Below, piece after piece: positions 6,880 to 15,048 of a DNA stretch of 25,583 nucleotides. Each line of letters starts with the position of its first letter. The stretch's first letter is position 1. The notes beneath the pieces were generated by a model. The model was not told where the DNA came from. It ran no database searches and worked only from the letters and a program-made list of their open reading frames with translations. The DNA is from JAQUCI01 sp964553255 (lineage in GTDB: Bacteria; Bacillota_I; Bacilli_A; Erysipelotrichales; Erysipelotrichaceae): assembly GCA_964553255.1 (NCBI GenBank), contig CAZKJS010000025.1, positions 1-25,583 of the forward strand, written 5' to 3'. Both the position numbers and the translations under genes were made by a program.

Positions 6880-7662
6880 TTAAATTAGTTTTAAATCAAC
6901 TAAACTATTAAAAATTCCGTTTTCATCAATCGGATCACAAACATAATCAGCTATCTCTTTTGTTTCAGGATAACCATTACCCATACAAACCCCTATTTTA
7001 GCAGCAGCGATGATATCAATATCATTCAAACCATCACCAAAGGCGATACAATCCTGCCACGTTAAGTTTAAATGATCTAACAATACTTCCATCGTTTTAG
7101 CTTTGTTCATTCCGTTATGTGTTATATCAGCCCATCCAGTATGCATATAATAAATATCAAGCTGTGGTAGTTGTGTCGTTAATTTGTGACCGATGCTTTT
7201 TTCCATACGTGAAGCCGCAAAGAATACTTCTTGATCAAGATATGGTTTACTTTCATCATATATGACTTCTTCAATCACATATGTAAGTTCACCAGGTTTT
7301 TCAATAAAACGTTCAGGCATAAATCGATTGCAATATCTTACACCGCCAGTTTTATATGACATTGGTATTTGGTTCTCTTCTGCAAAATCATCAATCGCTT
7401 TAACCTCATATGGTAAAAAAGCCTTCTTATATAGATAATTACCTTGATAATCAACTAAGGCATGACCACTAAAAGCCACAACATAATCTGGTATAAAATC
7501 CAAGACACCCAAGATTAAGCGTGAGAAAGCGCGTCCTGTCGCGATCACAATGATCACGCCTTTTTCCTTTAAACGTCTAATCGCTTCCACGGTTGATGGA
7601 TGAACGCAACGATTATTGTTATCAAACAGAGTTCCATCAACATCAAATATAGCTACTTTCAT
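6880..7662 (-). CDS. Cof-type HAD phosphatase (subfamily IIB)
   Basis: The 260-residue protein belongs to the Cof/YbhA-like HAD phosphatases, which usually dephosphorylate sugar phosphates, flavin or vitamin phosphates. Motif I is FDVDGT with catalytic Asp7 and Asp9, motif II is ATGR near 41, and the last motif is AFGDGLNDID near 207; the central cap is of the IIB type. Its ATG overlaps the stop of the upstream dehydrogenase as TAATG, so translation is coupled to the lactate-oxidation operon. An FMN/FAD- or phosphoglycolate-type repair job would suit that setting but is not shown by the sequence. Confidence 0.85.
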   Translation of the reverse strand: MKVAIFDVDGTLFDNNNRCVHPSTVEAIRRLKEKGVIIVIATGRAFSRLILGVLDFIPDYVVAFSGHALVDYQGNYLYKKAFLPYEVKAIDDFAEENQIPMSYKTGGVRYCNRFMPERFIEKPGELTYVIEEVIYDESKPYLDQEVFFAASRMEKSIGHKLTTQLPQLDIYYMHTGWADITHNGMNKAKTMEVLLDHLNLTWQDCIAFGDGLNDIDIIAAAKIGVCMGNGYPETKEIADYVCDPIDENGIFNSLVDLKLI

Positions 7663-9059
7663 TAAATTACCTTTCCTGGATTCAAAATGCCAACTGGATC
7701 AAATACCAGTTTGATCTTACGCATTAAATCAATTTGAACATCCTTAACCGTATTTTGTAGATACTCTTTTTTAGCGTGACCAATACCATGCTCACCCGAT
7801 GTTAATCCTTTAAGCTCATCAGCCTTTTGATACATTAGTCGCATACATTCATTAACAACATAATGCCATCTTTCATCATCAAGGTCATCCTTGCAGACAT
7901 AACAATGCAAGTTACCATCACCAGCATGACCGAAATTACGAATTCTAACATCAAATTGTTCAGCTAACGATTTAACATATTCTAAGAAACTATAAACCTT
8001 ATCAATCTCAACTACAACATCACACTCATCCATGGTTGAGGTTGAGCCTTTGATCGCTTCAAGAAAAGCACCACGAGCACTCCAGATACTATCTTGTCGC
8101 TCATCTGTATCACTGATGAAAACATCAATTGCATCATGCTCTAAGCACAGTTTAGCAGTATCTTCATACATCATCTCAATTTCACTACGAGTATTACCGC
8201 TATAAGAAACTATGAGATAAGCTGGATAATCTTTATTAGGGAATGATTTCCCTAAATATTGAATGGCATCTTCAATAACCTCTTTTTCACAAAATTCTAG
8301 TGTTGTTGGTTGATTAGGAAGTGCTAGTATTTTTGGTACTAAACTAAGACATGATCTAAGATCATTAAAAGGAACTAATAATGAAATCATCTTCTTTGGT
8401 TTAGCTAATAATTTCAGATATAACTTAGTAACAATACCCAAAGTGCCTTCGCTACCGATCATTAAATCTTTAAGACTATATCCACTACTATTTTTAGCGA
8501 TCTTACCACCAAACTCAACTATATCACCACTTGGTAAGACAACTTCCATTCCCCTAACATAATCACGGGTCACACCATATTTAACAGCGCGCATACCACC
8601 TGCATTAGTCATGACATTACCACCAACAGTAGCACTTTTTTCACCAGGGTCTGGTGCATATAAGAATCCCTCTTCACTTACCTTAGCAGCTAATTCCATC
8701 AAAAGCACCCCTGGCTCACAAACAACAACAAGGTTGCTCTTATCAATTTCAATTATCTTATTCAACTTTTCAAGTGATAAAACGATACCACCATAGATAG
8801 CAACACAACCACCACACAATCCTGTTCCTGTACCACGCGGTGTGATTGGTATCTTATGTTGATTACAATATTTCATCAAAGCACTTATCTGTTTACTGTT
8901 TTCGGCTTTAATCACGACATCAGGCATAAACTTACCATATTCCATCATTTCATCATGAGTGTAATCATCATGAATTTCATCATGCAAGAAGACATTCTCT
9001 TTACCAAAAACGTTTATAAAGAAGGTTATATCACTCTGATCGATTTTTTTAAATTCCAT
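7662..9059 (-). CDS. FAD-linked D-2-hydroxyacid (lactate) dehydrogenase, LctD-like
   Basis: The 465-residue flavoprotein is of the GlcD/D-lactate dehydrogenase type. The N-terminal PCMH FAD-binding domain shows PRGTGTGLCGGC near 94, PDPGEKSATVGGNV near 137, and the SSGYSLKDLMIGSEGTLGI segment near 195. The C-terminal FAD-oxidase domain has the histidine motifs NFGHAGDGNLH near 380 and SGEHGIGHAKKEYL near 429. Directly behind etfB and etfA, it corresponds to LctD of Acetobacterium woodii, which oxidises lactate to pyruvate in a complex with EtfAB. Its start overlaps etfA by 11 bases. Glycolate or another 2-hydroxyacid remains possible as substrate. The family is certain; lactate specificity rests on gene order. 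Confidence 0.88.
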   Translation of the reverse strand: MEFKKIDQSDITFFINVFGKENVFLHDEIHDDYTHDEMMEYGKFMPDVVIKAENSKQISALMKYCNQHKIPITPRGTGTGLCGGCVAIYGGIVLSLEKLNKIIEIDKSNLVVVCEPGVLLMELAAKVSEEGFLYAPDPGEKSATVGGNVMTNAGGMRAVKYGVTRDYVRGMEVVLPSGDIVEFGGKIAKNSSGYSLKDLMIGSEGTLGIVTKLYLKLLAKPKKMISLLVPFNDLRSCLSLVPKILALPNQPTTLEFCEKEVIEDAIQYLGKSFPNKDYPAYLIVSYSGNTRSEIEMMYEDTAKLCLEHDAIDVFISDTDERQDSIWSARGAFLEAIKGSTSTMDECDVVVEIDKVYSFLEYVKSLAEQFDVRIRNFGHAGDGNLHCYVCKDDLDDERWHYVVNECMRLMYQKADELKGLTSGEHGIGHAKKEYLQNTVKDVQIDLMRKIKLVFDPVGILNPGKVI

Positions 9060-10245
9060 TTGCTTGACTCCTTTTTATTGATTTTATCAAAGAAGGTAAT
9101 ATTTGATAGAGATCACCAACAACCGCATAATGTGCATTATTGAAGATTGGAGCGTGAGGATCCTTATTGATTGCCATGATCGTTTCACTATTATTCATAC
9201 CTGCCACAAATTGAATAGCGCCACTTACACCACAAGTTATAATCAATTTTGGTTTTACGGTTCTACCTGATAGACCGATTTGATGTAGATAACTAGCCAC
9301 ACCACTTTCCACTAGCGGTCTTGTAACTCCAACAACACCATTTAGACATTCAGCTAATTCTTTTACTAAATTCATTCCTTTTTCGTCTTTTATCCCATTA
9401 CCAGCAACTACGATGACATCCGCATTACTGATCTCAAAATCTAATTTCTTCATCTGTACATCTTCAATTATTATCTTACTTTCAAGCAGTAGTGGATCAA
9501 TTGTTCTTGTGACTACAACGCCACTTGTCACATTGTCTTTCTTGGCACTATCCATTACTTTATATCTTACTGTCGCAAACTGTGGTCGGGTTTTACTGGT
9601 CAATATTTGAGCCATGATGTTACCACCAAAAGCTGGTCTGATCTGTACTAAATCAGTATTCTCACGCATTTCAAGAATTGTTGTATCAGCGGTAAGACCT
9701 GTCTTAAAGCGCGTCGCAACACGTGGTGCTAATGATCGACCAGTTGTAGTAGCACCTACTAATACCGTATTAGGCATTAAGTAACCAATCGCATCGGTAA
9801 AGACATTTGCGTAAGCATCAACTCTAAAGTACCTTAATTCTTCTTGATCATAAACCAATACTTTATCAACGCCATAGTATAAAAGATCATTAGTGCTTTG
9901 TTTGATACCATGACCAATAAACAAACAATAAACTTCTTGCTTGATCACTGCAGCTAACTCTTTAGCTTTACTTATAAGCTCATAAGTGACCGGATGAATA
10001 ACACCTAATGTATGTTCAACGTATACCAAAACACCTTGATATAAACTTTTATCTACTGTTGTTTCTTGAAGTTTTTGCATACTTATAGCTTGAACTGGAC
10101 ATATTTTGATACAAGCTTTGCACATCTTACAAGCAGCATTAACTTCTACTAATCCATTTTCCATTGTTAATGCTTTAAAAGGACAGCCGGCAATACACGC
10201 ATTACATTTGATACATAATTGATGATCAATAACTATCCCGCTCAT
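9049..10245 (-). CDS. etfA: Electron transfer flavoprotein alpha subunit with N-terminal ferredoxin domain, LctC-like
   Basis: The 398-residue protein starts with a ferredoxin-like domain (residues 1-60) carrying two CxxCxxCxxxCP motifs, CIKCNACIAGCP and CKMCKACIKICP. An EtfA N-terminal domain follows (about 65-250), then the FAD-binding domain with GVTRPLVESG, GLSGRTVKPKL, CGVSGAIQFVAGM and AINKDPHAPIF (about 300-370). Iron-sulfur-bearing EtfA proteins occur in flavin-based electron bifurcation or confurcation complexes; in A. woodii LctC works with LctB and LctD to couple lactate oxidation to NAD+ reduction, driven by reduced ferredoxin. The ATG overlaps the etfB stop as ATGA, with GGAGG upstream. 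Translation is therefore coupled, which fits a heterodimer. Confidence 0.92.
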   Translation of the reverse strand: MSGIVIDHQLCIKCNACIAGCPFKALTMENGLVEVNAACKMCKACIKICPVQAISMQKLQETTVDKSLYQGVLVYVEHTLGVIHPVTYELISKAKELAAVIKQEVYCLFIGHGIKQSTNDLLYYGVDKVLVYDQEELRYFRVDAYANVFTDAIGYLMPNTVLVGATTTGRSLAPRVATRFKTGLTADTTILEMRENTDLVQIRPAFGGNIMAQILTSKTRPQFATVRYKVMDSAKKDNVTSGVVVTRTIDPLLLESKIIIEDVQMKKLDFEISNADVIVVAGNGIKDEKGMNLVKELAECLNGVVGVTRPLVESGVASYLHQIGLSGRTVKPKLIITCGVSGAIQFVAGMNNSETIMAINKDPHAPIFNNAHYAVVGDLYQILPSLIKSIKRSQANGI

Positions 10246-11045
10246 TGTTTTTCCTCCACATATTTTAACTCAACTAATTTTTGATATATCTTTAATGCAT
10301 TGGTTTCATCATCATACTCATATCTTTCAACCTTGTGATCACTGGTTGGTTCAAATATTCTTTCAACTTGTGTGGGTGATCCCGATAAACCATAATGACT
10401 CGGATCTTTATCATCTAGATCATCAAGAGTCAATGTTACAATTTTCTTATCAAGAGCTACTTGTTTTAATCGATAAGAGGGAAGTCGAGGTTGAAAAATA
10501 TCTTTTTCAACTGTTAATAGACAAGGATAAGCCATCTTGGTTAAAGCAGTATCTGTTAACATATCTTGAATAAAACTAATCTCACTATTATTTACATTAA
10601 CTATTTTATTTACCCAACTAACATGAGGTATATCCAAATGTTCAGCTATTGCTGGTCCTACTTGAGCAGTATCACCATCAGTAGTTTGTTTACCACAAAG
10701 GATTAAAGCGAAATCATTATCAATCGCTTTAATCCCTTGTGCTAAAGTATAAGATGTAGCTAAAACATCAGCTCCAGCAAAGCGACGATCAGTCATTAGA
10801 TAGCCTTCATCCGCACCAAGCGCAAAAGCTTCATAGATAACTGTTTTAGCGCTTGGTGGTCCCATCGTTAAAACCGCAATCTCACATTTAACCTGCGCTT
10901 TAATCTGCATAGCTGTTTCAAGCGCAAAAAGGTCAAATGGATTCATTTTAGTTTCAATACCGTCTCGAATTAAGACGCCTGTCTTCTCATCTACCTTTAC
11001 TTTTTGTGTATCAGGTACTTGCTTGATACATACGATTACTTTCAT
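10242..11045 (-). CDS. etfB: Electron transfer flavoprotein beta subunit, LctB-like
   Basis: The 267-residue EtfB shows the family start MKVIVCIKQVPDT, the MNPFDLFALE segment near 34, and CGKQTTDGDTAQVGP (about 117-131), the nucleotide-binding loop. In bifurcating Etf proteins this position holds FAD rather than AMP, and NAD(H) binds nearby. It pairs with the ferredoxin-bearing EtfA encoded directly downstream. Its ATG overlaps the stop of the GntR-type regulator gene as ATGA, with GGAG before it. A role in fatty-acid oxidation is less likely, as no acyl-CoA dehydrogenase is present and the partner is a 2-hydroxyacid dehydrogenase. Confidence 0.92.
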   Translation of the reverse strand: MKVIVCIKQVPDTQKVKVDEKTGVLIRDGIETKMNPFDLFALETAMQIKAQVKCEIAVLTMGPPSAKTVIYEAFALGADEGYLMTDRRFAGADVLATSYTLAQGIKAIDNDFALILCGKQTTDGDTAQVGPAIAEHLDIPHVSWVNKIVNVNNSEISFIQDMLTDTALTKMAYPCLLTVEKDIFQPRLPSYRLKQVALDKKIVTLTLDDLDDKDPSHYGLSGSPTQVERIFEPTSDHKVERYEYDDETNALKIYQKLVELKYVEEKQ

Positions 11046-11722
11046 GATATTATCTCCTTTTTTCTATTGATATCAAGGTGTTTTTCCATTAATGCCATTG
11101 CTTGTATAGCATCCTTATCAATGATTGCTTTTAAGATAGCTTGATGTTCTTTAAGCAATACTCTACCATCAGGTTGATCTAGGATAATCTTACGATTGGT
11201 TGTGATGGAATGCTGAATTAAATAAGCAATGCAGTTCATTGCTTGAATTAATATCACATTCTTTGTTAAATATACTATCTGTTGGTGAAAAGCCAGATCG
11301 AGATCATAAGCTTCTTGTCTCTCCTCAGTTTTTAGCTTAGTCATTCTGTCAACAATAGCTATTAGTTTAGAATTATCATCTGCTCTAACTGCTATACCAC
11401 ATGCATTTACTTCAATTATTCTACGAAACTCCAAAACATCATCAATGATGTCTTTATTTTTGAATAATAGCGGTGATATCGTATCAAATAAAGGATTTAT
11501 CGAAAAAGCAGAGATAAAAGCTCCTTCCCCCTGTCTTATCTCAACTAACCCTAAGTTTTTCATAATGCTCAACGCTTCTCTAACAGAAGCTCTTGAAATG
11601 CTGTATTTTAAAGCCAAGGCTCTTTCACCAGGTAAACGCATACCTTCACTTAAAACGCCATCTTTGATTTGATGTAAAATGTCATCCACAACTACTTGAT
11701 ACGTTTTATTCTCATTTATCAT
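11042..11722 (-). CDS. GntR/FadR-family transcription regulator, LctA/LldR-like
   Basis: The 226-residue protein has an N-terminal winged helix-turn-helix (about 5-75, with LPGERALALKYSISRASVREAL) and a C-terminal all-helical FCD ligand domain (about 90-220). Regulators of this subfamily (FadR, LldR, PdhR) bind TGGT-N3-ACCA sites and often sense lactate, pyruvate or related acids. It is the first gene of the etf-dehydrogenase operon, and a TGGTCTGACCA site lies on its own ribosome-binding region. Autoregulation and lactate-responsive control are therefore likely inferences. The start follows AGGTGG by ten bases; the 5' untranslated region is only about 20 bases. Confidence 0.9.
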   Translation of the reverse strand: MINENKTYQVVVDDILHQIKDGVLSEGMRLPGERALALKYSISRASVREALSIMKNLGLVEIRQGEGAFISAFSINPLFDTISPLLFKNKDIIDDVLEFRRIIEVNACGIAVRADDNSKLIAIVDRMTKLKTEERQEAYDLDLAFHQQIVYLTKNVILIQAMNCIAYLIQHSITTNRKIILDQPDGRVLLKEHQAILKAIIDKDAIQAMALMEKHLDINRKKEIIS

Positions 11723-11724
11723 AC

Positions 11725-11735
11725 TGGTCAGACCA
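11725..11735. promoter_or_regulatory. FadR/LldR-type operator of the lct-like operon
   Basis: TGGTCAGACCA on the plus strand (TGGTCTGACCA on the minus strand) is an 11-bp palindrome with the FadR-family consensus TGGT-N3-ACCA; it equals the core of the E. coli FadR site. It lies three bases before the regulator start codon and overlaps the Shine-Dalgarno AGGTGG, just downstream of the -10 box. The natural reading is repression by the GntR-type protein encoded next to it. Confidence 0.75.
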
Positions 11736-11744
11736 CCTGTTAGA

Positions 11745-11773
11745 ATTATAGCGCTTACATATTATGAATTCAA
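11745..11773 (-). promoter_or_regulatory. Promoter of the gntR-etfBA-dehydrogenase operon
   Basis: On the minus strand TTGAAT is separated by 17 bases from a perfect TATAAT. Transcription would begin just before the operator palindrome, giving a very short leader. Confidence 0.85.
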
Positions 11774-11780
11774 CCATAAA

Positions 11781-11789
11781 TGCTATAAT
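11781..11789 (+). promoter_or_regulatory. Extended -10 promoter of the DUF1294 gene
   Basis: TGCTATAAT is a perfect extended -10 element 23 bases before the DUF1294 start codon; no good -35 box is visible. It is divergent from, and close to, the lct-like promoter. Confidence 0.6.
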
Positions 11790-11811
11790 AGTTATATGAT
11801 AGGAGTTATGT

Positions 11812-12084
11812 ATGACTGTTTTTCTGCTTTATTATTACTTGTTAGTAAATGTATTAGCTATCATTGTTGTAATCTATGACAAGAGTAATGCCATACATCA
11901 AAAAAGTAGAGTAGCTGAACGTAATCTCTTGCGTCTTGCTTTATTAGGTGGTGCATTAGGAATGTATATTATGATGCTTTTACTACGACATAAAACAAGA
12001 CAACGCTTGTTTATGATAAGCTTACCATTAATGCTTGGATTACACTTAATCATCTACTATATTGTCTATTATGCAAGTATTTAG
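11812..12084 (+). CDS. DUF1294 small membrane protein
   Basis: The 90-residue protein matches the DUF1294 family: an N-terminal hydrophobic helix (about 3-22), then YDKSNA, a basic segment ending RVAERNLLRLALLGGALGM, RHKTRQ near 60, and a C-terminal hydrophobic pair of helices. Two to four membrane segments are likely. The function of this family is unknown. AGGAG precedes the ATG by six bases; another ATG four bases upstream is out of frame. Confidence 0.85.
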   Translation: MTVFLLYYYLLVNVLAIIVVIYDKSNAIHQKSRVAERNLLRLALLGGALGMYIMMLLLRHKTRQRLFMISLPLMLGLHLIIYYIVYYASI

Positions 12085-12130
12085 TTTGCTTTTTCTTGTA
12101 TATATAATAGAATAGACAATGAGGTGCATT

Positions 12131-12931
12131 ATGGAAAACATCAAGATATTAGTATTCGATATTGACGGAACATTAATTCCAAGAGGTAGTAAAGAAATAG
12201 AACCATCCGCTAAAAAAGCCATTGACATATGTCGCGCGAAAGGACTCAAAGTACTTGTAGCAACAGGTCGATGTTACTATTTTGTTCAAGATGACGTAAT
12301 TGAACATTTCAACTCTGATTACTACGTTACTATAAATGGACAATGCTTAGTTGACAAAAACGAAAACATCACTAAGAAATACACGATTAAAGAAGAATAC
12401 ATGCAAAGATTAACTGAATTATGTGTTAAACATAATGTCGCATTAGGATATAAATTTGATACTGCAATTGTTACATATCATGATTATCCCAATTACTTAG
12501 CAACCTATGTTAATGGGATTGAACATCCTAAAATCCTATTTGATGGTGCTAAAACAAAAGACTATCATTTAACTAACGGCTTGCCAATGGGAGCATTTCT
12601 TATTGGTGATGAAGCTGATCTTGATATCGTTCAAGCAAATCTCCCTGAACTTGATTGGGTGAAAGCTTATTCAAGAGCCCGTGAGGCGTTCACAAAAGGC
12701 ATCAATAAATCCTCTACGATTGAACATGTTTTAAGTGAACTAGGATTAACTTGGGAAAATGCGATGTCCTTTGGTGATGCTGATAATGATGTTGAAATGA
12801 TCTTGAAAGCAAAAATAGGTGTTGCTATGGGTAATGCTTCAGATTCCGCTAAAAAAGCCGCTGATTATGTAACTAGTGATTGTGGTGATGATGGCGTATA
12901 TAATGCTTTAAAACATTTTAATTTACTATAA
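12131..12931 (+). CDS. Cof-type HAD phosphatase (subfamily IIB)
   Basis: The 266-residue protein is a second HAD IIB phosphatase, distinct from the one at 6880-7662. Motif I is FDIDGT (catalytic Asp10 and Asp12), motif II is ATGRC near 47, and the final motif is SFGDADNDVEM near 216, followed by GVAMGNA. Substrate is unknown; relatives act on sugar phosphates and phosphorylated cofactors. I start at the ATG six bases after GAGG; an ATG four codons upstream contains that ribosome site and is not credible. It follows the DUF1294 gene by 46 bases and may be cotranscribed, ending at the bidirectional terminator shared with groEL. Confidence 0.87.
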   Translation: MENIKILVFDIDGTLIPRGSKEIEPSAKKAIDICRAKGLKVLVATGRCYYFVQDDVIEHFNSDYYVTINGQCLVDKNENITKKYTIKEEYMQRLTELCVKHNVALGYKFDTAIVTYHDYPNYLATYVNGIEHPKILFDGAKTKDYHLTNGLPMGAFLIGDEADLDIVQANLPELDWVKAYSRAREAFTKGINKSSTIEHVLSELGLTWENAMSFGDADNDVEMILKAKIGVAMGNASDSAKKAADYVTSDCGDDGVYNALKHFNLL

Positions 12932-12960
12932 AAAAATACCGGATCGCTCCGGTATTTTTT
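12931..12960. terminator. Bidirectional terminator between the Cof gene and groEL
   Basis: ATACCGGA and TCCGGTAT pair perfectly around the TCGC loop, with six As before and six Ts after. It therefore reads as a terminator on both strands, serving the two convergent genes. Confidence 0.92.
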
Positions 12961-14578
12961 AATACATTCCCATGTTTGGATTCATCGGCATTGCTGGTTC
13001 TTTTTCTTTGATTATACCAACAGCTGCTTCCGTTGTGATAAATAAACCTGCAATGCTTGCAGCATTTAATAACGCACTTCTTGTGACCTTAGTTGGGTCA
13101 ACTATACCTTTATCAAACATATGAACCCATTTGCCTCTTAAAGCATCAAAGCCATAATTCAATTCTTGTTTTAGTTGTTGTTCAACAATATCATTACCAT
13201 CATAGCCTGCATTCTCTGAAATCTGATATAAAGGAACAACCAGACTCTCAAGAACTATATTTATACCTTTTTGAACATCAAGATTTTCATGAGTTAGTTC
13301 TTGTTTAAGTTCACGATATATCTCAGCTAAAGCAGCACCACCACCAATAACAATACCTTCAGCAACAGCTGCTTTAGTAGCGTTTAGAGCATCTTCAATC
13401 TTAAGTTTCTTTTCTTTTAACTCTGATTCTGTAGTTGCGCCAACCTTTATGATAGCAACTCCGTTAGTCATTTTTCCTAAACGTTCATAGTAACGCTTTT
13501 TATCATAATCACTAGTTGAGTTTTCAATTCTTTGCTTAATCTCTTCAACTCTTTCAGCTACTTTATTACTATCACAAGCCCCATCAATGATCGTTGTTGT
13601 GTCTTTCGCTACCACAATCTTGCGAGCATTACCTAAATCATCAATTGTCATATCCTTTAAGTCCATGCTTAAATCTTTCGCAAAGAATTTAGCTCCAGTC
13701 ATGATTGCGATATCTTGCAACATTTCCTTTTGATTATCACCAAAACCAGGAGCTTTAGTTGCGACAACATTGAAGGTACCTCTAAGTTTATTAACGATCA
13801 AGGTGCTTACTACTTCATTTTCAATATCATCAGCAATGATAAGTAGTGCCCGATTAGCTTCAACAATCTTTTCAAGTACTGGTAAAATGTCTTGAACTGT
13901 TGATATCTTTTGATCGGTAACCATAACAAGAGCATTTTCTAATTCAACATTCATCTTGTCACGATTTGAAACCATGTAAGGTGAAACATAACCCTTGTCA
14001 TATTGCATGCCCTCAACTATTTCAAGAGAAGTGTCAAAACCTTTTGATTCATCAACATTGATAACACCATCTTTACCAACTTTATCCATTGCATTAGCAA
14101 TAATTTCACCAATCTCATTACTACCACTTGATACGGTTGCAACACTTGATATATCAGTATTGCTTTCAATTTTATGTGATTTAGCTAAAAGCAACTCAGC
14201 AACCTTTTTACTAGCAAGATCGATGCCTTCTCTTAATAAAACAGGATTATTACCCTTCTCAACAGCTCTTATGCCTTTATGGATCATTGCCTGCGCTAAG
14301 ACTGTTGCAGTTGTTGTTCCATCACCAGCAGCATCATTAGTATTATTAGCTACTTCAATAACTAGTTTTGCACCCATGTTTTCAAATGGATCATCAAGTT
14401 CAATTTCTTTTGCTATCGTTACCCCATCATTAACAATTAGTGGTGAACCATATTCCTTATCTAAAACGACATTTCGACCCTTAGGTCCCATAGTTACTTT
14501 TACTGCATCTACTAAATAATCAACTCCTTTTATCATTGAATCTCTAGCATCTTTTGAATATAGAATTTTCTTGCTCAT
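12959..14578 (-). CDS. groEL: Chaperonin GroEL (60 kDa)
   Basis: GroEL forms the double-ring folding chamber capped by GroES. The 539-residue protein begins SKKILYSKDARDSMIKGVD and contains the ATP site segments TMGPKGRNVVLD near 29 and GDGTTT (85-90), plus GGGAA near 412. The C-terminus ends PAMPMNPNMGMY instead of the glycine-methionine repeat tail of many GroELs. It follows groES by 12 bases, with AGGAGG before the ATG, and is under CIRCE/HrcA control through the groES promoter. Confidence 0.98.
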   Translation of the reverse strand: MSKKILYSKDARDSMIKGVDYLVDAVKVTMGPKGRNVVLDKEYGSPLIVNDGVTIAKEIELDDPFENMGAKLVIEVANNTNDAAGDGTTTATVLAQAMIHKGIRAVEKGNNPVLLREGIDLASKKVAELLLAKSHKIESNTDISSVATVSSGSNEIGEIIANAMDKVGKDGVINVDESKGFDTSLEIVEGMQYDKGYVSPYMVSNRDKMNVELENALVMVTDQKISTVQDILPVLEKIVEANRALLIIADDIENEVVSTLIVNKLRGTFNVVATKAPGFGDNQKEMLQDIAIMTGAKFFAKDLSMDLKDMTIDDLGNARKIVVAKDTTTIIDGACDSNKVAERVEEIKQRIENSTSDYDKKRYYERLGKMTNGVAIIKVGATTESELKEKKLKIEDALNATKAAVAEGIVIGGGAALAEIYRELKQELTHENLDVQKGINIVLESLVVPLYQISENAGYDGNDIVEQQLKQELNYGFDALRGKWVHMFDKGIVDPTKVTRSALLNAASIAGLFITTEAAVGIIKEKEPAMPMNPNMGMY

Positions 14579-14590
14579 TTTTATCTCCTC

Positions 14591-14872
14591 CTATTCGATC
14601 ACTGCTAAAATATCATCTTCTGCAATTATTAGATATTCCGTTTTATTTAATTCGACTTCCGTTCCGCCATATTTTTTGAACACTACCCTTTGACCTGCTT
14701 TTACACTAACTTCATGTAGTTTTCCATCAAGCCATTTACCTGGGCCTACGGCTACGACTTTGCCAACTGAGGGTTGATCTTTAGTGCTTTCTTGAAGCAC
14801 GATACCGCTTGCGGTCTTTAATTCTTGTTTTTCTTTTTCCAATACAACATTGTCAAATAATGGTCTTAACAT
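14591..14872 (-). CDS. groES: Co-chaperonin GroES (10 kDa)
   Basis: GroES is the heptameric lid of GroEL. The 93-residue protein shows LRPLFDNVVLEKEKQE at the start, the mobile-loop segment KTASGIVLQES, and the ending KTEYLIIAEDDILAVIE. I take the ATG seven bases after AGGAGG; the longer frame adds 12 residues that begin inside the CIRCE element. It is the first gene of the groESL operon. Confidence 0.97.
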   Translation of the reverse strand: MLRPLFDNVVLEKEKQELKTASGIVLQESTKDQPSVGKVVAVGPGKWLDGKLHEVSVKAGQRVVFKKYGGTEVELNKTEYLIIAEDDILAVIE

Positions 14873-14897
14873 TAAATTGCCTCCTATTCTTCCTATT

Positions 14898-14924
14898 TTA
14901 GCACTCATTGTATCTAAGTGCTAA
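14898..14924. promoter_or_regulatory. CIRCE element (HrcA operator)
   Basis: TTAGCACTC, a 9-base spacer and AAGTGCTAA match the CIRCE consensus with one change (A for G at the first base of the right arm). It begins nine bases after the groES -10 box, the usual place for HrcA repression of groESL. Confidence 0.95.
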
Positions 14925-14932
14925 CTACTATT

Positions 14933-14960
14933 ATTATACCTTTATCTTAAATGATGTCAA
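14933..14960 (-). promoter_or_regulatory. Promoter of groESL
   Basis: On the minus strand a perfect TTGACA is separated by 16 bases from a perfect TATAAT, directly followed by the CIRCE element. Confidence 0.92.
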
Positions 14961-15048
14961 TATCTACACTCATTTTATTTTAAAAATGTAACTGACTTTA
15001 TTTTCATGCAATGATAGTATAAGATAATCATATAAAGAGAGGTTATTT

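Noticed and set aside
10295..10573. 92-codon ORF antisense to etfB
   Set aside because: Composition reflects the opposite-strand gene, with no motif or start signal.
13995..14519. 174-codon ORF antisense to groEL
   Set aside because: It has no ribosome site or recognisable domain and lies over strongly conserved groEL codons; a shadow frame.
14873..14908. Longer GroES start adding 12 residues
   Set aside because: That ATG lies inside the CIRCE element and lacks a ribosome site, while the inner ATG has AGGAGG at seven bases.
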